From Myxocyprinus asiaticus (taxonomy: Eukaryota; Chordata; Actinopteri; Cypriniformes; Catostomidae): DNA of 64,000 nucleotides. Under the pieces are notes generated by a model. The model searched no databases. It was not told the DNA's origin and saw only the letters and a list, made by a program, of their open reading frames with translations. Positions 26,336 to 38,882 of the stretch are shown here, piece after piece (position 1 is the stretch's first letter; every line of letters begins with the position of its first letter). The stretch covers positions 3,333,479 to 3,397,478 of the forward strand of contig NC_059388.1 of NCBI RefSeq assembly GCF_019703515.2, in the 5' to 3' direction. A program made the position numbers and the translations under genes.

Positions 26336-26337
<2 letters not shown>
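25185..26337. other. Non-coding, with one perfect hairpin
   Basis: No supported gene. Contains the 20-bp inverted repeat at 25656-25704. The 102-residue frame at 25809-26117 (minus) has no recognisable domain. Confidence 0.4.
25656..25704. repeat. Perfect 20-bp hairpin, 9-base loop
   Basis: Left arm AGTAAGTAAACAATCCAAAC (25656-25675), loop TCTGAGATT, right arm the exact complement (25685-25704). No T-run follows, and it is not in a gene context that suggests a terminator. Confidence 0.9.
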
Positions 26338-26386
<49 letters not shown>

Positions 26387-26394
26387 ATATTTAT
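26338..26394. repeat. (TA)n microsatellite
   Basis: Interrupted TA run immediately left of a TA-target element. Confidence 0.92.
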
Positions 26395-26396
26395 TA

Positions 26397-26840
26397 CACT
26401 ACCGGTCAAAAGTTTTGAAAAACTTGACTGAAATGTTTCTCATGATCTTAAAAATCTTTTGATCTGAAGGCGTATGCTTAAATGTTTGAAATTAGTTTTG
26501 TAGACAGAAATATAATTGTGCCACCATATTAATTTATTTCATTATAAAACTAAAATTAATTAAAAAAAAAGTTTTTGAAATTAGTGACTTGGACCAAATA
26601 ATAAAGAAATGCAGTAAATAAGTGCCCAACATAGATGGGAACTCCTTCAATACTGTTTAAAAAGCATCCCAGGGTGATACCTCAAGAAGTTGGTTGAGAA
26701 AATGTCAAGAGAACATGTCTGCAAATTCTAGGCAAAGGGTGACTACTTTGAAGATCCTAAAATATTACTATTATTCTAAAATGTGAAGAAAAAAAAAATA
26801 TAATAAAGAATGAGTGTTTCAAAACTTTTGACCGGTAGTG
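26397..26840. mobile_element. Tc1/mariner-type MITE
   Basis: Inverted ends CACTACCGGTCAAAAGTTTT (26397) and CAAAACTTTTGACCGGTAGTG (to 26840, first base trimmed), preceded by TA. The 444-bp body has no coding frame. A second copy lies in reverse orientation at 52063-52491. Family relation rests on the ends and the TA target. Confidence 0.85.
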
Positions 26841-26870
26841 TGTATGTGTATATATATATATATATATATA

Positions 26871-28286
26871 AGTCAGAAGTTTACATACACCTTAGCCAAA
26901 TACATTTAAACTCAGATTTTCACAATTCCTGACAAATTCCCTGTCTTAGGTCAGTTAGGACCACTACTTTATTTTAAGAATGTGAAATGTCATAATAATA
27001 GTAGACAGAATGCTTTATTCCAGCTTTTATTTCTTTCATCACATTCCCAGTGGGCCAGAAGTTTACATACACTTTGTTAGTATTTGGTATCACTGCCTTT
27101 AAATTGTTTAACTTGGGTCAAACATTTTGGGCAGCCTTCCATAAGCTTCTCACAATAAGTTGCTGGAATTTTGGCCCATTCCTCCAGACAGAACTGGTGT
27201 AACTGAGTCAGGTTTGTAGGCCTCCTTGCTCGCACACGCTTTTTCAGTTCTGCCCTCAAATTTTCTATCGGATTGAGGTCAGGGCTTTGTGATGGCCTCT
27301 CCAATACCTTGACTTTGTTGTCCTTAAGCCTTTTTGCCACAACTTTGAAGGTATGCTTGGGGCATTGTCCATTTGGAAGACACATTTGCGACCAAGCTTT
27401 AACCTGATGTCTTGAGATGCTGCTTCAATATATTCACATAATTTTCCTTCCTCATGATGCTATCTATTTTGTGAATTGTACCAGTCCCTCCTGCAGCAAA
27501 GCACCCCCACAACATGATGCTGCCACCCCCACGCTTCACAGTTGGGATGGTGTTCTTTGTCTTGAAAGCATCACCCTTTATCTTCCAAATAGAATGATGG
27601 TCATTATGGCCAAACAGTTCAATTTTTGCTTCATCAAACCAGAGGACATTTCTCCAAAACATAAGATCTTTGTCCCCATGTGTACTTGCAAACTGTAGTC
27701 TGGCTTTCTTATGCCGATTTTGGAGCAGTGGCTTCTTCCTTGCTGAGCAGCCTTTCAGGTTATATCGATATTGGACTCGTTTTACTGTGGATATAGATAC
27801 TTGTCTACCTGTTTCCTCCAGCATCTGCACAAGGTCCTTTACTGTTGTTCTGGGATTGCTTTGCACTTTTTGCACCAAACTACGTTCATATTTAGGAGAC
27901 AGAATGAGTATCCTTCCTGAGCGATATGATGGCTGCGTGGTCCCATGGTGTTTATACTTGCATACTGTTGTTTGTGCAGATGAACGTGGTACCTTCAGGC
28001 ATTTGGAAATTGCTCCCAAGGATGAATCAGACTTGTGGAGGTCCACAATTTTTTTATGAGGTCTTGGCTGAAAGGCACAGTTAACTTGTGTGTATGTAAA
28101 CTTCTGACCCACTGGAATTGTGATCTGTCTGTGAACAATTGTTGTAAAAATTACTTGTGTCATGCACAAAGGAGATGTCCTAAATTACTTGCCACAATTA
28201 TAGTTTGCTAATATGAAATCTGTGGAGTGGTTAATAAATTAGTTTTAATGACTTCAGCCTAAGTGTATGTAAACTTTTGACTCCAA

Positions 28287-28289
<3 letters not shown>
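26871..28289 (-). mobile_element. SB-type Tc1 element
   Basis: Left end starts within the TA microsatellite at AGTCAGAAGTTTACATACAC (the first few terminal bases are merged with the TA run). The right end finishes CTCCAACTG at 28289, followed by TA. Inner direct repeats are visible at about 27056-27080 and 28088-28108. It carries a broken transposase on the minus strand. Confidence 0.92.
27077..28057 (-). pseudogene. SB-type Tc1 transposase pseudogene
   Basis: The helix-turn-helix part begins at about 28050 (KIVDLHKSDSSLGAISK). The normal first ten residues (MGKSKE...) are deleted, and the upstream open sequence comes from the terminal repeat. The frame 27399-28057 includes the first Asp (VLWFDEAKIELFG, with Ser replaced by Phe before it). 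A one-base shift follows near 27385-27400. The last 102 codons (27077-27385) include the Glu (NPIENLRAELKK, the usual Trp replaced by Arg). The second Asp is readable only in the shifted frame (FQMDNA). Dead by frameshift and loss of start. Confidence 0.9.
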
Positions 28290-28363
<74 letters not shown>

Positions 28364-28402
28364 TATATACACATATATATACATACATACATATATACAT
28401 AT
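28290..28402. repeat. (TA)n microsatellite between two Tc1 elements
   Basis: TA/CA/CATA run directly abutting both neighbouring element ends. Confidence 0.95.
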
Positions 28403-28403
28403 A

Positions 28404-30016
28404 GTGCATCCGGAATGTATTCACAGCGCTTCACTTTTTCCACATTTTATTATGTTACAGCCTTATTCCAAAATGTATTTAATTCATTATTTTCCTCAAA
28501 ATTCTACAAACAATACCCCATAATGACAACATGAAAGAAGTTTGTTTGAAATCTTTGCAAATTTATTAAAAATAAAAAAACGAAAAAAATCACATGAACA
28601 TAAGTATTCACAGCCTTTGCCATGACACTCAAAATTGAGCTCCGGTGCATCCTGTTTCCACTGATCATCCTTGAGATGTTTCTACTACTTGATTGGAGTC
28701 CACCTGTGGTAAATTCAGTTGATTGGACATGATTTGGAAAGGCACACACCTGTCTGTATAAGGTCCCACAGTTAACAGTGCATGTCAGAGCACAAACCAA
28801 GCCATGAAGTCCAAGGAATTGTCTGTAGACCTCCGAGACAGGATTGTATCGAGGCACAGATCTGGGGAAGGTACAGAAAAATTTCTGCAGCATTGAAGGT
28901 CCCAATGAGCACAGTGGCCTCCATCATCCGTAAATGGAAGAAGTTTGGAACCACCAGGACTCTTCCTAGAGCTGGCCTCCCGGCCAAACTGAGCGATCGG
29001 GGGAGAAGGGCCTTAGTCAGGGAGGTGCCCAAGAACCCGATGGTCACTCTGACAGAGCTCCAGCATTTCTCTGTGGAGAGAGGAGAACCTTCCAGAAGAA
29101 CAACCATCTCTGCAGCACTCCACCAATCAGGCCTGTATGGTAGAGTGGCCAGACGGAAGCCACTCCTCAGTAAAAGGCACATGACAGCCTGCCTGGAGTT
29201 TGCCAAAAGGCACCTGAAGGACTCTCAGACCATGAGAAACAAAGATTGAACTCTTTGGCCTGAATGGCAAGTGTCATGTCTGGAGGAAACCAGGCACCGC
29301 TCATCACCTGGCCAATACCATCCCTACAGTGAAGCATGGTGGTGGCAGCATCATGCTGTGGGGATGTTTATCAGCGGCAGGAACTGGGAGACTAGTCCGG
29401 ATCAAGGGACAGATGAATGCAGCAATGTACAGAGACATCCTTGATGAAAACCTGCTCCAGAGCACTCTGGACCTCAGACTGGGGTGAAGGTTCATCTTCC
29501 AACAAGACAACGACCCTAAGTACACAGCCAAGATAACAAAGGAGTGGCTCCAGGACAACTCTGTGAATGTCCTTGAGTGGCCCAGCCAGAGCCCAGACTT
29601 GAACCCGATTGAACATCTCTGGAGAGATCTGAAAATGGCTGTGCACCGACGCTCCCCATCCAACCTGATGGATCTTGAGAGGTCCTGCAAAGAAGAATGG
29701 GAGAAACTGCCCAAAAACAGGTGTGCCAAGCTTGTAGCATCATATTCAAAAAGACTTGTGGCTGTAATTGGTGCCAAAGGTGCTTCAAAAAAGTATTGAG
29801 CAAAGGCTGTGAATACTTATGTACATGTGATTTTTTTTCGTTTTTTATTTTTAATAAATTTGCAAAGATTTCAAACAAACTTCTTTCATGTTGTCATTAT
29901 GGGGTATTGTTTGTAGAATTTTGAAGAAAATAATGAATTTAATCCATTTTGGAATAAGACTGTAACATAACAAAATGTGGAAAAAGTGAAGCGCTGTTTA
30001 CACTTTCTGGATGCAC
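28404..30016 (+). mobile_element. Tc1-like transposon with ~215-bp inverted repeats
   Basis: 28404-28620 matches the complement of about 29801-30016, including GCATCC.GAA and CAGCGCTTCACTTTTTCCAC. TA precedes the left end. The right-hand TA reads TG, where a GT microsatellite begins. A broken + strand transposase lies inside. Subfamily differs from the SB-type neighbour. Confidence 0.94.
28804..29799 (+). pseudogene. Tc1-like transposase pseudogene
   Basis: ATG at 28804 (MKSKELSVDLRDRIVSRHR) is the family-type start. A shift at about 28877 moves to the frame ending at 29249, which encodes the rest of the helix-turn-helix region and linker (YRKISAALKVPMSTVASIIR...). At 29238-29248 the sequence jumps from MRNK straight to the equivalent of KIELFG, so the first catalytic Asp and its WSD context are deleted. 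Later parts are in several frames. A TGA at about 29484 precedes [10 protein letters not shown] (second Asp). 29563-29799 encodes the Glu ([11 protein letters not shown]) and the normal end. Confidence 0.9.

Positions 30017-30053
<37 letters not shown>
30017..30053. repeat. (GT)n-(TA)n microsatellite
   Basis: Abuts the right end of the Tc1 element. Confidence 0.93.
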
Positions 30054-30056
<3 letters not shown>

Positions 30057-31149
30057 ATTTCCATAAAAATACGTTGAGAAGCAGTTTTGTTTTAAAATAT
30101 TTCAAAAAATATAATAATATTTAATCACAATCAGTGTGGTATAACCAACATGCAGGAAAGCCATTTTGTTGTCATGTGACAAGAATTATAAAACAGTGTG
30201 TCAAGGTCAGTAAGTGTCTTAAACTTTTCAGATAATTTGACCTTTTTATGGCACGACAAGTTAAGTTTAGTTTCTCAAATGGCAGAACCTCAATGGCAGT
30301 ACAGTATGCTTGAAAACGTATATATTTGAAAGTATTGATTAAGATATGTGAATTTCCATATATTCAAGGTGTAAGTGAAAAAATATACTTTTTAATTAAT
30401 TGTTACATCATTAATATTAATTAAATCATATCTTTTGTTGAATAAGATATAAAAGCCTTATGTATATGTCTTTGACAAATATGTTGATGTTGCTAATATA
30501 CCGCATTTTCACTTATAACTTCAAGAAAAATAAACAGAGCATAAAATATCACACCCATTGAGGAAGCAATTATCTTTCAAACGAGCCCACACACAAGGTA
30601 ATCGGATGCATAGATCTTTAGATAATTCAAACAAAGTACAATCTTACATATGGCCACCAGGAGATGGTGTAAATGATGCAGAGTCAGAAGGCACTCATTC
30701 TGTGAAATCTCATTACTAAAATTATGTCTGCATGCTATGCAAACCTTTAGTCATTGTTGTGTTTGCATGTGTAAGTAGTTCTGTTCAATTATTATGTTTT
30801 ATTTGTTTGAAGAGGCTTTTGGCACATGGAGACGTTTTTGGACACAATGATAAATTATTTTTGTAATGCTATAACTTTTGATTGCTATTTCGTTTCAACA
30901 AATTTATTCTCAGATACAGTTGACATGATTGGGAACAAAATAAAAGCAGTTTTTCAGAGCCACCATATTTACACCCAGAGATATATAATACCAAAAAAGA
31001 AATATCAGAGAAAAAGTACATTTTTGGCTCAATTTTTTATTTAATTTATTTGATTTATTTATTCAACAGATTCTTAGGTTGAGAGTCTCAGAATCTATCA
31101 TAATCTATATCATTAATATTTTCTTTACAATAATACCAAACATTTGACC

Positions 31150-31185
<36 letters not shown>

Positions 31186-31620
31186 GTTTAATTTTGGGTG
31201 TGCCACTGAAACACCCTCAGAACTTAAAGGTTTAGAACTGGGCATATGCATTTTAAAGTAGATTTTTAAAGGTTGTTCCTTTTCATAATTATCATAATTC
31301 ATAAAACCCTTTAATAAGGTTAAAAGTTGGACGTTTTAGATTTACACCACTAATAAGTGAAATCAGTGTGCTTGTTTTGTCAGTCTATCATCTGTGTGTC
31401 TTGCCAGTGAAATGTATTCAGTGTTAATGAGGATAAGTTGTTTATTCAGTTAAGTTCAATGTGAGAATCACACCCTTCAGACGGGCGTGAGTTTTGTCGA
31501 AGCTGATTGTCAATGTGTGTTTCTAGGGCTGGCCGATATAGCTTAACAAATTTATTATATATAGGTCTGGGCAACATAGGTAAACAAATTTAGATTTTTA
31601 TTTTTTTTTATCCCTTTTGA

Positions 31621-31676
<56 letters not shown>

Positions 31677-33919
31677 GCCCTGAAATGCCTGAAAAATTCA
31701 GAGAAACAAATATTGTTGCTAGGTAAATTATTTTTTTTTTTTACTGCAAGAAGTAAAACCCTGTAAATATCTAGTTAAAAATAGTCAAGGCATGTTTTCC
31801 ATACTGTTCATTTTTGTTTTTATGGACCAATATAACAATACAAAGTAATAAAAATATATAGGTTACCAACATATTTTTCACTAGAGCATAAAAAAATAAA
31901 TAAAAATAGAATGCCACATGGGGACTGCAGTGATATCTTTATTATTTTGAAAAATATTATTGTTGAATCAGAGTTATGAGTCAGTTCATTGAAATGGAAA
32001 GTTTGAACTGATTCATGGAAATAAATCTAGTCAAATGATGTGGCCTTTAGGAAACTAGATGGTTAAACATTTAATGCATTAAATGCATTAAAATAATTTT
32101 GACATTCACAGTATCACTTTATTTTATATTGCCAGCATAAATGATCATGACTATATCGTGAATATTTGATATATTGCATCTATATACAAAAGCCAGAACC
32201 CACAGCTAAATCCCATATGCACGTGAAGATTAAAGAATGTCATCTTTGTCAGCAGGCAAATAAAGACGCATATATTTCTGCAAGGACATGCAGTCATGCA
32301 TGTCACACACTCTGCCCATCAGTAGCCACATCCAAGTTGATTAAAGAAAAGCTCCATAAATAAAGCTGCTGTTTCTTCTCACACATAATGTGCTCAGACT
32401 TCGCGGTGACAGCTGCGATATTACCTCATGCTTGCATGACAACGGCGAACACATGATGCCGTGGACAGATACATGCTTTATTAGGGTGTTATGTCTTACA
32501 CCCGGCAGGCTGTCATTGTTGAACTGTGGCTGATGTATATGGAAGAGAGAGAGACAGAATGGCTATTGTTCTATCGTGTCTATGGAATGTCTGATGTTCG
32601 TTGTTTGGTCCCAATTTTAGTAAAAGATCTATAATAGGGTTTCGTCAGCTATGGGTAATTTTGGCCCTGTGGACTTAAGAAAAAAAAAAAAAAAAAAGAC
32701 CAGCTTGGACATTCTGTTAAAAATGTCTCCTTTTGTATTCCAAGTTTTATGGGTTTCAAAAGACACAAAGAGAGTAAATGATGGCAGATTTTTTTTTATT
32801 TTTTTTTTATAACTATTCCTTTAAAACATGTGTATCACAATCTCACAAGTGTATTTAGTTTAGTATTTGTTTACTAACAATGTCTGTGGATATACATGCT
32901 GCATCGTTGGGAAATTCTGTCATTTTTACTTTTTTTTTTAAACTGCCATTTTTTTCTGAACCAAAAATAATTTCGATCACATCTTAAATTATGTAGTGTT
33001 TGATAACATTTTGTAATGGATATGACCTTTTAAACATATCTGGAATTAAATGGCCAGCTCCTTTGTCATGCTAAGATTAATTTTACAGCAGTCATTTTAT
33101 GTATCCTAAATACAGTGAAATATTTTCATTCTTTTTGCAAAATGTGACAAAATTCCAGCTTGATTGAAAATGAGATGCTCTGTTCATAAGTGAAATTTTC
33201 GTAACCTCGTTTTTACACAATAAATATTGAAATGTTTTATGCACTCTTTTATGCATGGTAAATGATTATAATTAGAAATAGTAAAAATATTAATATTTAT
33301 ATAATGGATTTTCATATAGTTCAATATTTAAAGTCTTGGTCTGGGACAAGGCTAAATCAGTAACATCTATGCAAAGTGTAAGGTATTTGAGAAGTAGCAT
33401 AAATAAATGAGGGTATTTTAAAAAAAGTATACAAGACAGTTTAAATTAACCTTAAAAGAAAAAGTCATGAGTCAAAGTCAAAAGTCAAAAGTTTTTACAT
33501 TATAATAGATATAAGTTATAACGGTTTGTCTTGGCAGACTAGATCTGCTTGCGCTGCTGCTTCAGCACAATTAGACATAAATACAATCTGTGTGAAGCAG
33601 CTCTAGACAAGTGGTGCTAAGGAGGAGGAGGGTTTTGGTGAGAAAACTCTGGTAGTGCGTAGCAGTAAAACTGGCTTACTTTGAGTCAATTTAACTTTTT
33701 GTTAATTAGACAAAGAGGGAGTAAACTGCTAACAGATTACATGTTCCAAGAACCTATCAGCTTGCACCATGTAGAAATGAATGACTGAACTTAGTAATTT
33801 TTAATAAAATCAACTTGTGGGACATAAAAGTGCCCATAGTTGAAGAAACATCCAATGATACCTTGTGACAGAGCATCAGGATGTTGATTTATTGTACTGT
33901 CTGTTTTTGTATTAAACAG
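30054..33919 (+). other. Probable intron upstream of the TBC1D22 exon
   Basis: Non-coding AT-rich sequence. Holds a T tract (31153-31183), a (TA)n run (31622-31674), an A tract (about 32680-32697), and at about 31523-31560 sequence resembling a hAT terminus (TAGGGCTGGCCGATA) without a visible partner. It ends in a splice acceptor, TTTTTGTATTAAACAG, at 33919. Confidence 0.55.
31622..31674. repeat. (TA)n microsatellite
   Basis: Uninterrupted AT run. Confidence 0.95.
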
Positions 33920-34047
33920 AGACGGTACATCGGCACATGCAGCAGTATGAGGTTGAGTATTTGCAGTTTGCCTTCCGCTGGATGAACAACCTGCTTATGA
34001 GAGAATTGCCTCTACGCTGTACAATTCGCCTGTGGGACACTTACCAG
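33920..34047 (+). CDS. tbc1d22a: Internal exon of a TBC1D22-family Rab GAP
   Basis: The 128-bp exon is bounded by an AG acceptor (33918-33919) and a GTAAAA donor at 34048. After two bases completing a split codon, 42 codons are open, reading THVRH-like TVHRHMQQYEVEYLQFAFRW, then MNNLLMRELPLRCTIRLWDT and YQ. This is the conserved C-terminal part of the TBC (Tre-2/Bub2/Cdc16) domain of TBC1D22A/B, which stimulates GTP hydrolysis by Rab GTPases in membrane traffic. The catalytic Arg and Gln fingers lie in other exons, not seen here. The exon ends in phase 0, where vertebrate TBC1D22 continues with the next part of the domain. It is conserved against a neutral background, so it is almost certainly functional. 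Family call is firm. The A paralogue is preferred only because of the very long flanking introns and the TVHRH start; B is possible. Confidence 0.9.
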
Positions 34048-36452
34048 GTAAAATTATTACTGTCAATAACTTCAAGAAGCTTTGCTGTATGAAAATTATG
34101 TCATAATTTATTCATTAAAAGGTGTTATATCTTCATCTTGTAGAGGACATCGACAAACAAAGCTTCCACTTACGAGCTGGCTTGGCCCAAATTATTCTTT
34201 AAACTAGTTACTCAGATTCAGGAAATGTTCCAGATATCCGATATTATAAAAGTGTTGTAGGCATTGTTATGACATAGCCACTATTTGTCAGTAGATCATC
34301 ATTCTTTTTGAATAATGGAAAATTAACGTACGATTGTTTTAAAATTGAATTGAACTATATGGAGATCTGATTTGTTTACGTTGGTTCTATAGTGTAAATA
34401 CTGATTTCTTGAAAATGGATAAGCAGCGCATTACAAATATATTCCACACGTCCACCCACTTAAATTATTATCAAATACAGTAACAGCAGGACAGTGCAAC
34501 TGGTCTTATATAAGACACAAAGAAATGGTTATAATGGAATATCCCAATTACCATGACTCAAAAAGAGAATTTTTCAAAGTGTGAATTAAAGATAATTTCC
34601 ATACATCCACCATCTTAAACGCTCCTTTATCCTGTTATTTTAAAAGGCAACTGCTTCTGCATTTAGGTTTAAAAGGTGTAGATTTCTAGATTTTAAACAC
34701 AGCCAGGAACAAACTCAGAGACAATGGAAAAGGAAGAAGGTTTAGCACATTGAGGAACCTCAAAGGTACTGCTGACATTTAATCCAACACATTTTCTTGC
34801 AGTCATTTCATGATGGTGTGCTCGGTACAGAAGCAAAGGGCTGTGGTTTTTGAGTGAGCACAGCAGTCGCCACGTTTCCGTGCACTCAGCTCAAAATAGT
34901 CTGAAATTATGCATAATTCTTGCCTTGAAAGAATTCTGTTTTTCTTTTTTTTTTCTTTTTTTAATGTTTATTGTGATATGCCATTATAAGAAATTATTTC
35001 TTGTCATCAACAGATGCCCACTGTTTTAAAAATGTCAATTAAAGTAATGGGCATTTAGAGTAATTTAGTAGTCAAGTACTCTGACACTTGAAAACTAGTA
35101 ATAGAAAAGTTGAAAATTTAAGTCTAAAAATATTGACTATGACACATATGTGAAATTTATATATAAATAGCACCCTTGTAACAGTTTCAAAATAAGTTAA
35201 CTTCAATAAGCTATCCTTTTGAAAAAAAAATGAGCAATTTGCTCAAGATTAAAAAAATAGCTATAAAAAAGGCATTTGCAGTCACACAGAGCTTCTGTCT
35301 ATATAAATGGCATTTTTATTATTTCACATATTCAGAAAAAAAGTGAGTCGATTAACATTTTAACATAAACCTGCACATTTCAAATCAGTAATAAAATTGG
35401 ACTACAATGGTATTATTAATGTTGTTTCTTTTGTTCAAATCACGGCAAAAAAACACTTTTTAATCTGGTTCAGGTAATGCACATGTACAGTACATTCTCG
35501 AGTCCATCCCTACAGGCACAATATGGAGCGATGCAATGTCCTGGCCAGGTCCACACTAATCTGTTAAAGTTTGAAACTTCAGTTTTCAGTTTCCTAACGT
35601 CATTGTTTTTCAAAGTGTGTGATTTTTGAGAGAGAAAGTCTCATTTTTCTGTGGAGGAAAATGCAATTTTAGTTTGGATGAGAGGTGTTAACGTAGCATA
35701 AATCAAACGAAAACCGATAAGTTAGTATGTGTGTCTTTCAAAAAGCCGATTGTCTCTTTGAACTGTAATGCAGGACTTAAGCCAGCATATTTAGCAGATA
35801 AATCATACATCGTAGAGATCTTAGACTTTGAGGCATGTTCCCAAATCTCATATACACACATCCTTCCGACACTTAGTGGAGCTATAACATGCTAATTTAC
35901 ATTTTTGCAAATATATTCATATGGGCTATAATCCATATTATTATTTTTTCTTCTGATTCCTTGAATTCTTCTGAACTGGTGGTCACATGGTATTTCATTT
36001 TCATTTATGACATTTCTCAGCTATTTTGAATTTTCTGATAGAATTCAAATTCTTCCAACGCCATTTTCAGATTCACATGAAATGTGGTAGGATTATCTAG
36101 AGACCATCATTACAAAAGGTAATCAAAATCATTTTTATTTGTTAAATCAAGCCAATGAGTTTTTTGGGTTTGGCCCACAATGACTGATTGACCTAATTGA
36201 CTAATTGAACACAAAGTCCAAACTTAACAAAAAAATGTTTCATACTGGGTTCCAGGAAACCCCAGTGGGCCATAAGTGAGTGTTTTGGGGTCCATGGAAA
36301 ATCTCAGTAAAATAGTAAGAAAAAGAAAGAATAGTTTGTACCTTTCTAGTAGAGCTGGCTATTGATACAGATGATTTATTAGGTTTTGAAACTCATGATT
36401 CGATTTTATTTTATTCCAATTTAAATTTGATTGTATTCAATTAATTTGTGAA
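34048..36452 (+). other. Probable intron downstream of the TBC1D22 exon
   Basis: Begins with the GTAAAATT donor. AT-rich, no further exon of the gene recognised, no transposon end found in this stretch. Confidence 0.5.
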
Positions 36453-36454
36453 TA

Positions 36455-36976
36455 CAGTGGCAAGAATAAATATGTGAACCCTTTGGAATTTCCTGCATTT
36501 ATGTATAAATTTGTCTTAAAATCTGATTTGATCTTCATCTAAGTTATAATAATGAACAAACACAATCTGTTTTAACTAATAGCATAAAATTATTTTATTG
36601 TTCTTGTACATATGGAATACATCATTCAAATATTCACAGTGTAGGTTGCAAAAAGTATGTGAACCCCTAGGCTAATGACGTCAACAAAATCTTATTAGAG
36701 TCAGGAGTTGGCAAACCTGGCATCCAAATAATAAAACGGGATTGGAGGTGTGGGTTAGAGCTACTTATAAAAAGCACTCAAACATTTTGAGTTTGCTATT
36801 CACAAGATGCATCTGCTGGCGTGGACCATGCCTCACAAAAAAGAGACCTACGATCAAGAATTGTTGCTTTGCATAAAGCTGGAAAGGGTTAAAAAGTTAC
36901 CTCGAAGAGCTTAGATATTCATCTGTCCACAGTTAGACAAACTGTCTATAAATGGAGATGATTTAATACTGTGACT
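36455..36976 (+). mobile_element. 5' fragment of a Tc1-like element
   Basis: Begins after TA with CAGTGGCAAGAATAAATATG and carries the inner repeat motif AAAAAGTATGTGAACCC at about 36650. It contains a transposase leader and start (next entry), then breaks off. No right end in the window. Confidence 0.82.
36829..36976 (+). pseudogene. N-terminal Tc1 transposase fragment
   Basis: ATG at 36829 gives MPHKKETYDQELLL, then family-like helix-turn-helix sequence interrupted by shifts and stops. Sequence ends before any catalytic residue. Confidence 0.7.
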
Positions 36977-37439
36977 TTGTGGCAGGGTATATTTACAACT
37001 GCCAGCTTTAATCACCAATAATATGTAATTTATGTAAATATGTGTATGTAAATTAGTTTAGGAATCTTGGCCATGCTCGACCACCATTATATGAAAGATA
37101 AATGACAAATGATCGGATTAGGTATCTGAATAAAAATTCTCCATCATTAAATATGTAATACAACAGGCTCATTGTATCTGCTCACAATTTATATATGAGG
37201 AATTTTAGATCAAGAAGGGAATTATGATTAATTCAGGTTATATTGAAATAATAGAGGTGTACGTCTGATCACTCGGCCACGCTGAGTTGATATGACGCAT
37301 CTGTTAACTCTTTAGAGTAATACTATTCTCATGGTAATTGAAAATAATATCACAAAGATGTTGAAATATTGTTCGAGCACAGAGCAGTCAAATCCTCTTT
37401 GAAAACAAACAAGACTATTTCTAATCTAGTCAAGTCATT

Positions 37440-37800
37440 TTTATTTGTATAGCGCTTTTCACAACAAACATTGTTTCAAAGCAGCTTTACAGGAAATCAT
37501 GCTTTAACAAAAACACAAAAATGAAACTGTAATATCTATAATGTCTTACAGTGATCATTGTGTAGTTTGATTAAATATGATTGTAAAATGTGTATAGAAA
37601 TTAAATCATTCAATAATAACTGTATTTAGAACCCCTGTGAGCAATCTGAAGGCGACTGTGGCAAGGAACACAAAACTCCATAAGATGTTGGTTAATGGAG
37701 AAAAATAACCTTGGGAGAAACCAGGCTTACTGTGGGGGCCAGTTCCCCTCTGGCTAAACAACATGAATATAATGCCAATATTAGTTATTTGTGTGCAGTT
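37440..37800 (-). repeat. 3' tail of an L2-like LINE (minus strand)
   Basis: Contains TATTTGTATAGCGCTTTTCA and CTTGGGAGAAACCAGGCTTA, a tail widely dispersed in fish genomes. In orientation it continues the 3' untranslated region of the reverse transcriptase remnant at 40468-41374, from which it is separated by the 38.1-40.0 kb insertion. Confidence 0.65.
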
Positions 37801-38213
37801 TTACATTTGTAAATTAAGTGAGTGTTAATGTCAGTGTTTTAAAAATAAAAAATATTTTTTTTATTACCTTTAAGATTAATGATTAATGTCTTTTAAGTAC
37901 ATCCTGGATTAACTGCAGAAGTTCACATATATGCATTGTCCTTGGTAAATTGGCTGATGAAGACTTTTGTTGGCAATTCAATTATAGTCTGTGTATTCCA
38001 TTTCAAGAGATCAAGAGGTGCATTGCAGTTCAACCTGCAGGGCATTTCAGTGAGGTTCAGTGGTGTTGGGCCTCATGTATTCAGATAGAAGACAAAGGCA
38101 GGCCTAACACAGTCATAAAACCTAACTGAGGCCCACACACTCCGTCATAAATCTTACTGATAAAAACCGCACCAAAATCAAACAAAGGGAGTCCAAAACA
38201 GACTACAAATCCC

Positions 38214-38882
38214 ATGAAGCCTTGCTCACTAAAGGATCAAACTCTCAACTCCTATTGGATGAGGCACACAACAGAACGCCCCTCAACCATGAGTTCATCG
38301 GGAGTAGAAATAACTCTGAGATGCTTCCGGGATTTGCTTCCAGCAACTTTGCTCGCCGTGCGAAGACGCAGCTCATCGCTGCTCTCAGGTGTAGCCTCGT
38401 GGCTCAAGGAAGTAACATACGACTTGAAACTGAGGCCATACAATCTCCATCTCACTGGACAAGTTGAGATTACTCTGTGTTCCACCGAACACTCTAATGG
38501 ATCCGAAGGAGACCGCCGAGCAATCCTCATCTTCATCCGTTTGCCTGCAGAAGTGAAGAGAAAGATTTCTCTTCCCTCTTCAATCAAGTCAACGTCGCTG
38601 ATTTCTCCGCCAGCCCACCGAGAATCAGCAGCTGTACCGCCCGCCGACAGAGCGAGGAAACGGCTCATCACCCGAGCCTCGATGAACCGAGTCGGAGTTA
38701 AAGGACGGATGAACACACATTCGTCTGCGTCCTCATACGATTCAAGTAAGAGGTTTACGTGTCTTCTTTACGAATATTATAGTGTGTTATTCTTACAGTA
38801 TGTATCAAGGTTATTGCTTGTACAGTTTACGGACCGCCGAGTCCGCTCATTGCTGCTAATAATACTCAAGGTATTACTGTAA
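38214..38882 (+). other. 222-codon open frame of unknown meaning
   Basis: Open for 222 codons inside the CpG-rich segment. Ser/Arg-rich, no signal peptide, membrane segment or domain recognised. An overlapping minus-strand frame is open too (38252-38716), as expected from high GC rather than selection. I doubt it is a protein gene. Confidence 0.25.

Noticed and set aside
31523..31600. Complete hAT element
   Set aside because: Only one hAT-like end (TAGGGCTGGCCGATA) is visible; no partner end or 8-bp duplication. The same holds for 19542 and 44075.
38252..38716. 154-residue minus-strand frame
   Set aside because: Overlaps the + strand frame in a CpG-rich block; no domain or splice context favours it.
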